Positions 8,067 through 17,196 of a stretch of 64,000 nucleotides of DNA are shown here, piece by piece. Source of the DNA: CALFVT01 sp964513675 (GTDB lineage Bacteria > Pseudomonadota > Alphaproteobacteria > Caulobacterales > Maricaulaceae). The DNA lies in NCBI GenBank assembly GCA_964513675.1, contig CAZEOD010000009.1:8866-72865 (forward strand). Reading direction: 5' to 3'. Under the pieces are notes generated by a model. It did not search any database, had not been told where the DNA came from, and saw only the letters and a list, made by a program, of their open reading frames with translations. The position numbers were made by a program, and so were the translations under genes. Every line of letters starts with the position of its first letter. Position 1 is the first letter of the stretch.

Positions 8067-9831
8067 TAAAGCTGCAAGCGCTCATAACACGGCATCTCCG
8101 CGCCAAGCTGTAAAGGTTCTGCTGTATTTCCTGCGCTTTAGCGTTCGAACCTTTCCTAAAAAAATTACTGCCTTTGTCGGGATTCGCATACTCGAATTTG
8201 GCACGCAGATTATTATCGCCGCAATTTTAGCAACGATGATTCAGGTCAAAATGTCTGACGACATCGGTGTTTCAAACACTGTATTAACTGACACATTAGA
8301 GCAGTTTGGGCTCACAGCCTTCGCGCAAGGGGAGATGATATTTGGCATTATCTTGCTCGCAGCCTTGCTTGCGGTGAATATTGTCATGACCTATGTTTCA
8401 AAACGTATTCTCACGCGCATATCTATTGAAACAGAGACGATTTTATCTGCCGATATTATCGCCAGTTCGGCTGATATAAATTATGCGGGATATAAAGCTT
8501 TATCAGGACGGTTCGAGCAATTTGATCGCCGCGAAATTATGCGTATGACCGCACAAAACACGCGCCTTGTTGGTATTGTCAATCGTAATCTAATCGATGC
8601 ATTATTCGCGGGTCTTCAGCTTATCGTTGTCTTTATTGCTTTGATCGTGCTTGGGAATAATATTGCGCCGCTCTTAATCCTTGGAACATTTATAGTCGGC
8701 GTCATCGGCGTTATTTGGCTGTTTCGCGCGGGCATTAATCACAGCGTCAACTTCCCGGCCTCCGCTGTGCCGGCATCAGCAAGCCGCTCAAATTTGCTAA
8801 CGCAGGCCTTTTCTGGAAATTTTAAGGGCCGCAAGGAAGAGCTAGAGGCGCGTTATTTTCGGGATCAGAAAATTTCATATTCCATGAAGCAATATGAAGG
8901 CCGCTTTAAAATTATCGACCAAGGCAATTTGATAAATAACGCAATCACGGGCTTGGCTTTGATTGTCTTGATGTATTATCTCTTTTTATATGAGACGATG
9001 ATTAACCCTGTAACGTTGGTCGCGGTGCTGCTCGTCGGAAATATTTTGTTTCGCTCACTACAGCAGCTCTTTGGTTTTTTTGTGATTATCGGACGTCTAT
9101 ATGATCAAGTTCGAAAGATATGGGTATTTAGAAACGCCCCAAGACACGAAAATCAAAACAATATAGTTCAAGCCATAACGCCGAGCGGCGCGCAGAATTT
9201 AGGTTTATTTCCAAAGCTGATTGATAGCGATGATGAAAAACGGGTTTATGAAATCAAACCGGGGAGCGCCTTGGCGATGTGTAGTCAAGACCCTATGGAG
9301 CCTTTCTCTTTGTTCCAACTCCTTGACCGTATTGATGCGGGCGATAGCCCTGCGGCTTTTTCAACAAATATCATTGTTGGCGGCAAAGCATTTTTAGGCG
9401 GCTTTCTCTCTCAATGTGAGCCGGCAGATATAAGCGCCGCAGATGAGCGCCTAGCGGCGGTCTTAAAGGCTTACCGTAAAAAGCCAAAAGAGGCAGAGCT
9501 AGAGTCTGCGCGCTTAATTAATAGCTATGCTGCTCTGGCCAGCGGCATCGTCTTAATTGATTTCAAACATATTAACTTGCTGCCTAATGAGCTTTTAAAA
9601 CGTCTTTTAGACATGCCTATCAAAGGCGCGCTTGTCTTTTACGGCCGCTCGCCACTACTGGGCCTAAGAGGCCTTGATGACATTATCACGGCGTGCATTT
9701 TGGTCGGCTCCAAGATTAAAGTGCTGAGCACGAAAGAGGCCTTGGCGATGAAAGGGGAGGCGTTACGCGCTATACTCGTGCAAAAAATCGCCGCCCCGCT
9801 CGCTGATATTGATGATAGTGAACTTGAGTAA
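8050..9831 (+). CDS. ABC-exporter-like membrane protein with degenerate nucleotide-binding domain
   Basis: About 593 residues, the length of a half-ABC exporter. Six hydrophobic spans fall in the first 330 residues in the exporter pattern. The C-terminal 240 residues follow the course of an NBD but have lost its motifs: where Walker A is expected there is KPGSALAMCSQDPMEPFSLF, with no GxxGxGKS; no LSGGQ is seen; the Walker B-like VLIDFKHINLLP keeps Asp but not the following Glu; and VFYGRSPLL replaces the switch-His region. It is thus unlikely to hydrolyse ATP alone. The start is uncertain (8035, 8038 or 8050), all inside the upstream gene, implying coupled translation. It sits between two related glycosyltransferases. 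Confidence 0.7.
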   Translation: MTSHLDKAASAHNTASPRQAVKVLLYFLRFSVRTFPKKITAFVGIRILEFGTQIIIAAILATMIQVKMSDDIGVSNTVLTDTLEQFGLTAFAQGEMIFGIILLAALLAVNIVMTYVSKRILTRISIETETILSADIIASSADINYAGYKALSGRFEQFDRREIMRMTAQNTRLVGIVNRNLIDALFAGLQLIVVFIALIVLGNNIAPLLILGTFIVGVIGVIWLFRAGINHSVNFPASAVPASASRSNLLTQAFSGNFKGRKEELEARYFRDQKISYSMKQYEGRFKIIDQGNLINNAITGLALIVLMYYLFLYETMINPVTLVAVLLVGNILFRSLQQLFGFFVIIGRLYDQVRKIWVFRNAPRHENQNNIVQAITPSGAQNLGLFPKLIDSDDEKRVYEIKPGSALAMCSQDPMEPFSLFQLLDRIDAGDSPAAFSTNIIVGGKAFLGGFLSQCEPADISAADERLAAVLKAYRKKPKEAELESARLINSYAALASGIVLIDFKHINLLPNELLKRLLDMPIKGALVFYGRSPLLGLRGLDDIITACILVGSKIKVLSTKEALAMKGEALRAILVQKIAAPLADIDDSELE

Positions 9832-9911
9832 GAAACCTTATTGTAAGTCAGAAATTGCAATAATATAAATAGCCCGTATAACGTGTAAATATAAGCATGG
9901 CATTTTAAGGT

Positions 9912-11279
9912 ATGAGCGTAATTACTAATAAACAAAATGTTCTGATTTTTGCGGCCAAAGATATTTCGCAAAATCGGCGCGTCCCTCTCTTGGGGCATTT
10001 CTTTGCAGATGCTGGCTATACGGTTCATATCTACGCCTATACGCGGCCTCATCCCGACTATAACGACAGCCGAGTTAACGTGCATCTTATGCCAACTCAA
10101 ATCATGTCAGACCGCGTCCTTAATTGGATGGAGAGCACTGAGGGCGCGCCGGAAAATGTGTGGCGGCCCAGATTTGGCAGCTCAAAACTTCTGGGCCTTT
10201 TTATCGGGGTGATTGAAGTTTTAAAATATAAACTGCGTCGTCCGATTGGCTGGTGCGTGCATAAATTTTGGGGCGATGAAAACGATGAGGGCCGGGCTAA
10301 AGTTTCAGGTGGTTACGCCCATATTTTGCGAAAACGTTTTGGGTCAAAAATTTCCGATAAGCGCCGAACTAAGTTTAATCGCGGGGTGAAGTACAGCCTT
10401 TCAAGCGGGCTCGTACAAGACAGTATCTTGGTTTGTCATGACCGTTTTTCAGCGCCGCTTAGCCTCACGCTTTCTAAGGTGAGCAGCCATATCATCTTTG
10501 ACATTGTTGAGCTGTTTCGCCATCGCACGCGTGAGTCATTAGAAGGACAGTCTGCGCGCCAAAGCCGCGAGATTGCAGCTGCGGAAGCGCTTTTGGATAA
10601 AGCTGTGCTACTCTCAGTTGGGCCAAGCGTATCGCGCCAAATTGCCAAAGATTTTCCTATACATGAAGTCTACAATGGTCGTCCCCTTGCACAATGGGCG
10701 GGCGGCAGACAGGAGCGAGACCCGTGCAGGCTTGCCTTTAGCGGGGCTTTCTTCCCAAATTGCGGGCTAGAGCATTTACTCGGCGTGTGCGCGCATATGC
10801 CTAAAGCCTATGAACTTATCCTTGTTGGTCATTTTAGCTCTGCTCAGTACCGGGCCAAAATTATGAAACTGATCGCTAGTTATGATCTTAGCGAGCGGGT
10901 CGCTGTGACTGAAGACATTAAGGTTGATGAAGTTCATCTTATTTTGTCCACGGCCCAAGCTTATATTTTGCCGTTCAGCGCCGATAAACCCAACCTACAA
11001 GTGTCTATGCCAAATCGCTTGTTTGATGCGATTGCGGCGGGCTTGCCTATATTCTCTCAAAAAGGCTTATCACTCACGCAATGGGTTGAAGAAAAAGATA
11101 TAGGCACTTCAATTGATATTACGCAGCTTGAAACTTGCGCACAAAATATAAGGGCTGAGCTTACGTCTAAGCGCTTTAACGCGTGGAAAAATAATCTGGA
11201 AGGCGTCTTTCAGGAAACGGCTTATGAGCGGCAAATGGAAAAACTGCGGGTTTATTTACAAGATCAGGGCGTGATCTAA
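9912..11279 (+). CDS. GT-B fold glycosyltransferase
   Basis: A 455-residue protein with two Rossmann-like halves. The N-terminal half opens with VLIFAAKDISQNRRV; the C-terminal half has CRLAFSGAFFPNCGLEHLL, YELILVGH and MPNRLFDAIAAGLPIF, the usual donor-sugar-binding sequence of GT4-like enzymes. The last part is close to the homologous stretch in the 6459 protein (PNRLFDAI and the following I-G turn), so the two are paralogues. Residues about 85-175 form a basic insertion that could bind membrane. It lies 80 bases after the ABC-like gene on the same strand. The sugar and acceptor cannot be told from sequence. Confidence 0.75.
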   Translation: MSVITNKQNVLIFAAKDISQNRRVPLLGHFFADAGYTVHIYAYTRPHPDYNDSRVNVHLMPTQIMSDRVLNWMESTEGAPENVWRPRFGSSKLLGLFIGVIEVLKYKLRRPIGWCVHKFWGDENDEGRAKVSGGYAHILRKRFGSKISDKRRTKFNRGVKYSLSSGLVQDSILVCHDRFSAPLSLTLSKVSSHIIFDIVELFRHRTRESLEGQSARQSREIAAAEALLDKAVLLSVGPSVSRQIAKDFPIHEVYNGRPLAQWAGGRQERDPCRLAFSGAFFPNCGLEHLLGVCAHMPKAYELILVGHFSSAQYRAKIMKLIASYDLSERVAVTEDIKVDEVHLILSTAQAYILPFSADKPNLQVSMPNRLFDAIAAGLPIFSQKGLSLTQWVEEKDIGTSIDITQLETCAQNIRAELTSKRFNAWKNNLEGVFQETAYERQMEKLRVYLQDQGVI

Positions 11280-11413
11280 AACTGGTCTATAAATATGGGG
11301 TTTTGTAGCAAGAATTAGCAGAGTTACAGGCAACTCTATTGAATATAACTTAAATAGATGTATGCAGTCACGAAGGATGACGTCTTCAACATAATAGCTA
11401 GGTAAAACCGATT

Positions 11414-12415
11414 ATGAACATTGCACTTATTGGCTGCGGTAAGCAGGCGCCGAAACATATTTCTGGCTTATTGGCATCAGACCTCGTTGAAAAGGTTTTT
11501 GTCGCAGATCAGTTTACAGAGGCAGCAGATCGTCTGGCGGCAAATTACGAAGGTAATGTTGTTGCGACGACAGTGGCAGATGTTTTCACAAATGACGATA
11601 TTAAAGCTGTTGTGATTGCGACGCCGACTTTTACCCATTTTGATTTGTGTAAGCAGGCCTTAAATAGCGGTAAGCCTTTCTTGGTGGAGAAGCCTTTATC
11701 GAGCAGTTACGAAGAAGCGGTGGAGTTGGCAAAGCTGTCAAAGTCGACGGGCGTGCCGGGTATGGTTGGATTTATCTACCGCTTTGCGCCGATTTTTGAC
11801 GCTATTAATACGCTTGTGAAATCTGATGAAGACGTGCTTGGCACGTCGCAACATGCCGTGTTCAGAATTGCGGGAAGAGGATCAGATCAACCATGGAAAC
11901 ATCAACAGAGCAAAGAGGGCGGCGCGATCAGCGAAATGATGGTGCATATGATCGACCTTGCGGTTTGGTATTTTGGGCGTGCGGCCGAAATTCGCCTTAA
12001 CGAAGACGCGATTGTTCGCCCCGTTCGCGATATTCGCGGCGAGAGTGTGAACTGCGATGCAGAGGACTGGGCTGTTGCCAATCTTGTTATGGAAAACGGT
12101 ACGCGCGTTTTATTGCAAGCGGATATGAACTCTCCTGTTTTCCGTCAGTTTATTGAGATTGATGGTCTGAACGGCCTTGTCGAAGGCTCTATCCAGAATA
12201 CATTCCAAGACGCTTTGACGTTATTTGAACCGCGCGGTGACTACGTAAAAGGCCGTCAACCGTTAGAGGTAACGCCTGGGAATTTTTACATCAAGCAACA
12301 CGAATGTTTCCTTGATATGGTCAAAAGCGGGTCCGATCCCGAGCGCTGCTCGCTGGATGACGCGGTTGAAGTGATGCGCATTCAAATTGCGCTAAAAAGT
12401 CAAAAAACCGCTTAG
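11414..12415 (+). CDS. Gfo/Idh/MocA family NAD(P)-dependent sugar dehydrogenase
   Basis: A 333-residue oxidoreductase. The N-terminal Rossmann domain has IALIGCGKQAPKH, then VVIATPTFTHFDL and the family's catalytic-site FLVEKPLSSS; the C-terminal beta-sheet domain contains SEMMVHMIDLAVWYFG. Members oxidise or epimerise nucleotide sugars, for example WbpB/WlbA oxidises UDP-GlcNAcA at C3 before amination. With the aminotransferase at 4875 and acetyltransferase at 4042 it could complete a 3-acetamido-sugar pathway. No UDP-GlcNAc 6-dehydrogenase distinct from ugd (49871) is visible, so the exact sugar stays open. Confidence 0.82.
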   Translation: MNIALIGCGKQAPKHISGLLASDLVEKVFVADQFTEAADRLAANYEGNVVATTVADVFTNDDIKAVVIATPTFTHFDLCKQALNSGKPFLVEKPLSSSYEEAVELAKLSKSTGVPGMVGFIYRFAPIFDAINTLVKSDEDVLGTSQHAVFRIAGRGSDQPWKHQQSKEGGAISEMMVHMIDLAVWYFGRAAEIRLNEDAIVRPVRDIRGESVNCDAEDWAVANLVMENGTRVLLQADMNSPVFRQFIEIDGLNGLVEGSIQNTFQDALTLFEPRGDYVKGRQPLEVTPGNFYIKQHECFLDMVKSGSDPERCSLDDAVEVMRIQIALKSQKTA

Positions 12416-12424
12416 GCTTAAGAC

Positions 12425-12450
12425 CTATTAATATCGCGGTTTAGACAGCT
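12425..12450. repeat. Dispersed 26-base repeat, copy 1
   Basis: A 26-base sequence starting CTATTAATATCGCGG is identical to 47588-47613, 35 kb away. This copy fills the gap between two convergent genes (stop codons at 12415 and 12451). With its right flank (CTTTAAAGCCGTTTTT) it can form an imperfect hairpin followed by a T-run on the plus strand, so it may act as a terminator. Confidence 0.8.
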
Positions 12451-14565
12451 TTAAAGCCGTTTTTCAAGCCATTTCGCAAGGCGGGATTCCGAGCCTGCAA
12501 AGCTGAGATAATGCTGTCTTAAGCCGCTGAATTTTGCCAGCCAAGGCCGCACATATTGATGCTTTAAAACGGATTTCAGCCTTAAAAACTTTGGTCGCGG
12601 TGCATGGACATAGCTGTATTGCGTTATTTCATGAAGCTGACGCGCATAGGCCAATGCGGCAGGGGAGAGATGAACCTTTTCCCCGCCAAGGTCATCAATC
12701 AACCGCCATTGGCCAGCTTGGAGGCGCTTCGGGCTTCTCCAGTCAACATGGCTATTTCTGATTTTATTGCCATGCAGTCGAAAGTGAAGATAAGGCTCGG
12801 GCAGCATAACCCATTTTAAGTCCGCATGCTGGCTTGCGCGCAAAAGAAAAGCGTAATCCTCCAGTCCAACGCCGTATTTGGGGGTGAAACCACCCATCGT
12901 TATAAAGGCATCACGGCGCATCATAAAGCTGGAATTTCCAAGGATATTATAAAATAGACCCGCCCCGGGCAAAAGACCTGCAAACCCGTAACACAGGCCC
13001 AACTTCTCTGGCTGTCCTTGCGGTGTTTCATTGGGCTTTGGCGCGGCGCTGCCTTGGAAGGTTTGATAAAATGACAACGCCAAATCATGTGTTTGAATGG
13101 CTTTTAGAAATCCTTCCAAAGCAGGCGGTGCTAAGACATTATCGTCGTCAAGAAAGAAAATTGCGTCCCCCTTGGCCAGCATTGCGCCGTGATTTCGCGC
13201 CGCTGAGGGGTATGAATTTTCAATGCGCTGAAGGCTGATATTGTCAAAAGAGAAAGGCTCTATTGCCGCTTTTATGTCATCCTCACGAACAGAGCTACTG
13301 CCATCATCGACGACAATGATTTCAAATGTTTTCAAGCTTTGCACAGAGAGGGAGTGAAGCGCATGCGTGAGCGTATCAAGACGGTCGTGATGTAAAATGA
13401 TCACGCTGAGCGTTGTGACAGGCTTATATGGTTTCACCGGTTGCTTTTGCGGCGCTGTTTTGACTGGAATCGCTTGAGGGGCTGGTAGAGCCTTAGCTGT
13501 CGGCGCTTTGCTGATCGTCTCCAGCACTTTTAAAATCTTGCGCACATCAGATTCGGTGCAAATGAGCGTTTCTTGCACGCGCGGCTTTACGCCGGTTAGA
13601 ACAAAACCTTGTCCCCATATACACATCATACCGAGGCTGCGGGCAAGGCTGACGCTAAGCGGCATAACAGGCGCGCGCATAGGCGCGATCATGACAGCAG
13701 GCATAGCGCTGCTTATCGCCTGACTCACATCCGCATTATCCGCCCAGTTCACAACGGCGCGTAAGGCGTGAAGTCTTTTACGTATATTACTTGACCACTG
13801 CGTAGTCCGCTTTGGGGTTATGAGTGTAATTTTATCAATTTTGCCCTGCGCGTCTAAAATCTCCGCGAGGTCACAAAAGGCATCAATGCCGTAAACAGGT
13901 GAGACCTCTCCGCAAAATAGAATATGACGCGCAGAGGCAGCGGCGTTCCCTTTAGCCGGCGTCTTAGGCGGTGTTTTAGGTGAAAATATGCGAGCTGCCC
14001 TGTGATTAAGCGGCAAACCCAAGGCTCTAAGACTTTGCGCTTTGATACGCTCATCGGTGAGCCAAAGCGTATCGCTGGCTTTTGCGCATATGGCTTCCAT
14101 GTCACAATTGACGACGTCATCATATTGGGTCGGCAGGATAAGCCCTGCAGGGAACGCGAGTGATTTCGGCAAATAGCATGTGGTGTGGATTGCGACAGGC
14201 TTAGCCGCGAGGCCGCCTTTAAGCGCCATTTGGACGAAATAACTGCTCGCGCCATGTAGAGGTGTGTAAATCGCAGTCAGATCATGCGCGGCGCTATGGG
14301 CGCTAAATTCTTGATAGAGCGTCAGGGGAAGGGCGAGTATCGGGTTGGACCCGACATCTTGCGGCCATGTCTTTCTGTCCAGTACGGCGCGGCGTATGGC
14401 TATATCGGGGTAACGCTCTGATAGGGATTGAGGGATTGGGCCGGTTCCGCCTAAAACCCAAAGCTGCGATGGCTTGACGTCGGCCTGCGCTACATCCATG
14501 CAAAATTGCGCGCTAGGGGATAATTCAGGCTCGCAGAGAGAAGCTGGTAGGGCGACGATAATCAT
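12451..14565 (-). CDS. Two-domain glycosyltransferase (GT4-like plus GT2)
   Basis: A 704-residue fusion. Residues 1-345 resemble a weakly conserved GT-B enzyme (ILFCGEVSPVYGIDAFCDLA begins its second Rossmann half). A Pro/Ala/Lys linker at about 350-380 leads to a GT-A domain of family 2: LSVIILHHDRLDTL, VVDDGSSS, then SAARNHGAMLAKGDAIFFLD with the metal-binding DDD near residue 473, and GLEDYAFLLRASQ as the catalytic-base region. Such fusions add two successive sugars to a glycan chain. It is the last gene of a minus-strand run after the sulfoquinovose synthase and CapD-like genes. Confidence 0.8.
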   Translation of the reverse strand: MIIVALPASLCEPELSPSAQFCMDVAQADVKPSQLWVLGGTGPIPQSLSERYPDIAIRRAVLDRKTWPQDVGSNPILALPLTLYQEFSAHSAAHDLTAIYTPLHGASSYFVQMALKGGLAAKPVAIHTTCYLPKSLAFPAGLILPTQYDDVVNCDMEAICAKASDTLWLTDERIKAQSLRALGLPLNHRAARIFSPKTPPKTPAKGNAAASARHILFCGEVSPVYGIDAFCDLAEILDAQGKIDKITLITPKRTTQWSSNIRKRLHALRAVVNWADNADVSQAISSAMPAVMIAPMRAPVMPLSVSLARSLGMMCIWGQGFVLTGVKPRVQETLICTESDVRKILKVLETISKAPTAKALPAPQAIPVKTAPQKQPVKPYKPVTTLSVIILHHDRLDTLTHALHSLSVQSLKTFEIIVVDDGSSSVREDDIKAAIEPFSFDNISLQRIENSYPSAARNHGAMLAKGDAIFFLDDDNVLAPPALEGFLKAIQTHDLALSFYQTFQGSAAPKPNETPQGQPEKLGLCYGFAGLLPGAGLFYNILGNSSFMMRRDAFITMGGFTPKYGVGLEDYAFLLRASQHADLKWVMLPEPYLHFRLHGNKIRNSHVDWRSPKRLQAGQWRLIDDLGGEKVHLSPAALAYARQLHEITQYSYVHAPRPKFLRLKSVLKHQYVRPWLAKFSGLRQHYLSFAGSESRLAKWLEKRL

Positions 14566-14742
14566 AATAGGGTCAGTCTAATTTATTGATGCGCCCATTG
14601 CTACAGCTTACGCTATTTTTAATAACTGCGCAAAAGATCCCTAATAAAAACATCTGACGAAAAATATCAGGTGAAAAACGAATCTGCCCAGCCGCGGGGC
14701 GACTGGGCAGATAAATCACAAAATTATGTAAAGCTGTTTTGG

Positions 14743-15891
14743 CTATTTCCAACGGACGCGCGGCATGATCCGTTCATGAGAAATCGCGTCTTTATGTTTA
14801 ATGATACGGTTGAGCATATCGACCAAAACCTCTTGGGTCATGAGGTTTGGTTTTAGACCAAGCTCCATAAGTCCAGAGTGGGCCGCGTTATAGTAATGAT
14901 CTTCGGCTTCTTTACGTGGATTTTCAATCGACTTAATTTCGACGTTCAGGCCCAGTGAATTACCGGCTTTTTGAACGCGGTCCGCAAGCTCATTAACTGA
15001 GAATTGTTCTGTAAACTGATTAAGGATACGAAGCTCGCCTTTATCGGCGGGTGTATTAGCTGCGAGGTCAATACATTGAAGCGTATCTTTGAGGTTCAAA
15101 TAACCACGAGTCTGCCCGCCTTTACCGTAAACAGTTAGCGGAACGCCAGCGACGGCTTGCACCAAGAAGCGGTTAACGGCTGTTCCGAAAATGTCATCAT
15201 AGTGAAAATTCGGGCCAAGGCGCGGGTCCATATCCCCTTCGGCTGTCTCTAGGCCATAAACAGGGCCTTGCATCAAATCGGTCATGCGCAGGCCGTATGT
15301 ACGGACATAAAACCACATGAGATCAGTATCGAGAACCTTGGTCGTGTGATATAGGCTACCGGCTTGACGCGGGAAAAGGAATTTATCCTTACGGCCCTTA
15401 TGCTCAACTTCTAACCAGCCTTCTTCGATGTCAATATTCGGCGTGCCGTACTCACCCATCGTGCCAAGCTTGATGATATGACAATCTGGAGCATGTTCAA
15501 TCGCGCCCCAAATCACATTAAACGTGACATTTAGATTATTGTTGAGCGTTTTAGACGCTTCCGTAAAGCCGCGCATAGAATAGGGGGCTGAGGGCTGCTC
15601 TGCATAATGCACAACAGCGTCAGGCTGATATTTTTCAAACAGGCCAAGACAGAATTTAGGATCAGCAAGATCGCCAATTTCAACGCCAATGTTCTTACCC
15701 GAAACAGCTTTGAAAATTTCAACGCGCTCTTTTAAGTCTGGCGTTTCGAAAAGGGCTTTTGAATCTGTATCATCAGCGATTTGACGGCGTAGATAATTAT
15801 CTACGGTAACCACGTCATGACCTTTCATGGCCAAATCCATTGTTGTTGGCCATCCGAGATAACCATCACCACCTAATATTAAAATACGCAT
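14743..15891 (-). CDS. sqdB: UDP-sulfoquinovose synthase family protein (SQD1/SqdB-like)
   Basis: A 382-residue extended SDR enzyme. It matches the plant SQD1/bacterial SqdB family along its length: GGDGYLGWPTT nucleotide-binding turn, EQPSAPYSM, KLGTMGEYGTPNIDIEEG, YHTTK, the YGKGGQTRGYL substrate loop, NQFTEQFSVNELA and the C-terminal IMPRVRWK. The catalytic Thr144, Glu147, Tyr181 and Lys185 align one residue off from those described for Arabidopsis SQD1. The family converts UDP-glucose and sulfite to UDP-sulfoquinovose. No sulfolipid synthase SqdX/SQD2-like gene is recognisable nearby; the neighbours are glycan genes, so the product may feed a surface polysaccharide rather than, or besides, sulfolipid. 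Confidence 0.9.
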   Translation of the reverse strand: MRILILGGDGYLGWPTTMDLAMKGHDVVTVDNYLRRQIADDTDSKALFETPDLKERVEIFKAVSGKNIGVEIGDLADPKFCLGLFEKYQPDAVVHYAEQPSAPYSMRGFTEASKTLNNNLNVTFNVIWGAIEHAPDCHIIKLGTMGEYGTPNIDIEEGWLEVEHKGRKDKFLFPRQAGSLYHTTKVLDTDLMWFYVRTYGLRMTDLMQGPVYGLETAEGDMDPRLGPNFHYDDIFGTAVNRFLVQAVAGVPLTVYGKGGQTRGYLNLKDTLQCIDLAANTPADKGELRILNQFTEQFSVNELADRVQKAGNSLGLNVEIKSIENPRKEAEDHYYNAAHSGLMELGLKPNLMTQEVLVDMLNRIIKHKDAISHERIMPRVRWK

Positions 15892-15912
15892 ATAATCCCC
15901 TCAGAGACTTAC

Positions 15913-15935
15913 GCCCTTTGCGCTCTGCAAAGGGC
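15913..15935. other. Perfect 9-bp hairpin between the two SDR genes
   Basis: GCCCTTTGC (15913-15921) and GCAAAGGGC (15927-15935) form a perfect 9-bp stem with a 5-base loop, between the stop of the CapD-like gene and the start of the sulfoquinovose synthase on the minus strand. There is no T-run on the minus-strand 3' side. It is more likely an mRNA-processing or stabilising hairpin inside an operon than a full terminator. Confidence 0.55.
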
Positions 15936-15948
15936 TTTAAAAAATAAA

Positions 15949-16983
15949 TTAAACGAGTTCAGCCTTTTTCAGCAATTCGATTCCCTCTTCAATTGAGAGG
16001 CGCTCTTCTTTTGAGCTATCGTAAATGCGATCAACGCTTTTTCCTGATTCCGAATATTCAGAATAGTCATATATAGCGTGATGCGGTCCATTGCCCGGAA
16101 TGACGACGAAAAAGTCTTCAATCTCATAGGTGCGCGGGACTTCTTCGCCCGTTGTCAGCTCTTCAAAGAGTTTCTCACCCGGACGCAGGCCAATATCTTC
16201 AATCTTGATGTCTTCAATCTTGCGGCCTGCTTTCTCAGCAAAGCTATGGATCATCATATGGCCGAAATCTTCAATATTGAAAATTGGCATCTTTGTTACA
16301 AATATCTCGCCGCCTTTAAAGAGGAGCAAGGAGCTGAGCACCAAATGCGCGGCTTCGCTTTGCGTCATCATGAAGCGCGTCATCTCTTTATGTGTTAACG
16401 GTACATTCTTGCCTTCCATAATTTTTTTATGAAAGATCGGGTAAACAGACCCGCGAGACCCTAAAACATTACCAAAGCGCGTGCTGGCGAAAATTGTTCC
16501 GCCTAAGGATTTAGTGAGGTTAGCCGCCGTAATGAGGCGCTCACCCATCAGCTTGGTGATACCCATAACATTGGTTGGGTTTACCGCTTTATCCGAACTC
16601 GTGAAAAGAACCTTCTTTACTCTCGCCGCCATTGCGGCATTGATAACGGATTGCGTGCCGATGACGTTGTTTCTAACGGCTGTTTGCGGCTCATGCTCGC
16701 AGAGCGGAACATGTTTGAACGCCGCGCAATGAATCACATAGTCACATCCGGCAAAAGCGCGCGTTAAGCCTTCTTGATCGCAAATATCCATAAGGCGCGG
16801 CGTGCAGCGGCCATCATGGTTTGTGGCAACAAATTGCTCGTGCAATCCGCTCTCATTATTGTCTATCATCACAATTTCTTTTGCAGGGGTAAGCATTAAA
16901 GCTTCGACTAAGGCTTTGCCGACAGATCCTACCGACCCGGTAATGGCAATGCTCTTGCCTTCAAACTCTTTATTTATAGACAT
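15949..16983 (-). CDS. CapD/FlaA1-type nucleotide-sugar 4,6-dehydratase (soluble form)
   Basis: A 344-residue SDR of the polysaccharide-biosynthesis group that dehydrates UDP-GlcNAc-type sugars. Visible are GSVGSVGKAL (NAD-binding turn), HCAAFKHVPLCE, and the active-site stretch SSDKAVNPTNVMGITKLMGE. In that stretch the usual catalytic Tyr is replaced by Met, as in the long WbpM/CapD branch; RFGNVLGSRGSV and LRPGEKLFEEL follow. It lacks the membrane domain of WbpM and so is a soluble version. It is 57 bases upstream of the sulfoquinovose synthase and probably heads that operon. Exact product (4-keto-6-deoxy, or the 5-epimerised form) is not determined. Confidence 0.82.
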   Translation of the reverse strand: MSINKEFEGKSIAITGSVGSVGKALVEALMLTPAKEIVMIDNNESGLHEQFVATNHDGRCTPRLMDICDQEGLTRAFAGCDYVIHCAAFKHVPLCEHEPQTAVRNNVIGTQSVINAAMAARVKKVLFTSSDKAVNPTNVMGITKLMGERLITAANLTKSLGGTIFASTRFGNVLGSRGSVYPIFHKKIMEGKNVPLTHKEMTRFMMTQSEAAHLVLSSLLLFKGGEIFVTKMPIFNIEDFGHMMIHSFAEKAGRKIEDIKIEDIGLRPGEKLFEELTTGEEVPRTYEIEDFFVVIPGNGPHHAIYDYSEYSESGKSVDRIYDSSKEERLSIEEGIELLKKAELV

Positions 16984-17196
16984 TATTTACTCCCAATCTC
17001 GGATGGTTTTACCTATAGTATTTCTTAATGCAAGGGCAGAAACCCCCTTTTATCAGTTTGATATACAGTCGTTTTATAGGCTCAAAGCTCTGCTCAAATG
17101 CCGAAAAACACAGCGCAGTCTAAATTCTCATTTTTTGCGGCGTCAGTGATATTTAAGATATGAAATTTTGCCCCGATGCAAAGCCCCTTCGCAGTT

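Noticed and set aside
9639..10100. 153-residue minus-strand frame across the pseudo-ABC/glycosyltransferase boundary
   Set aside because: It runs antisense to two coding regions and lacks a plausible start signal or domain.
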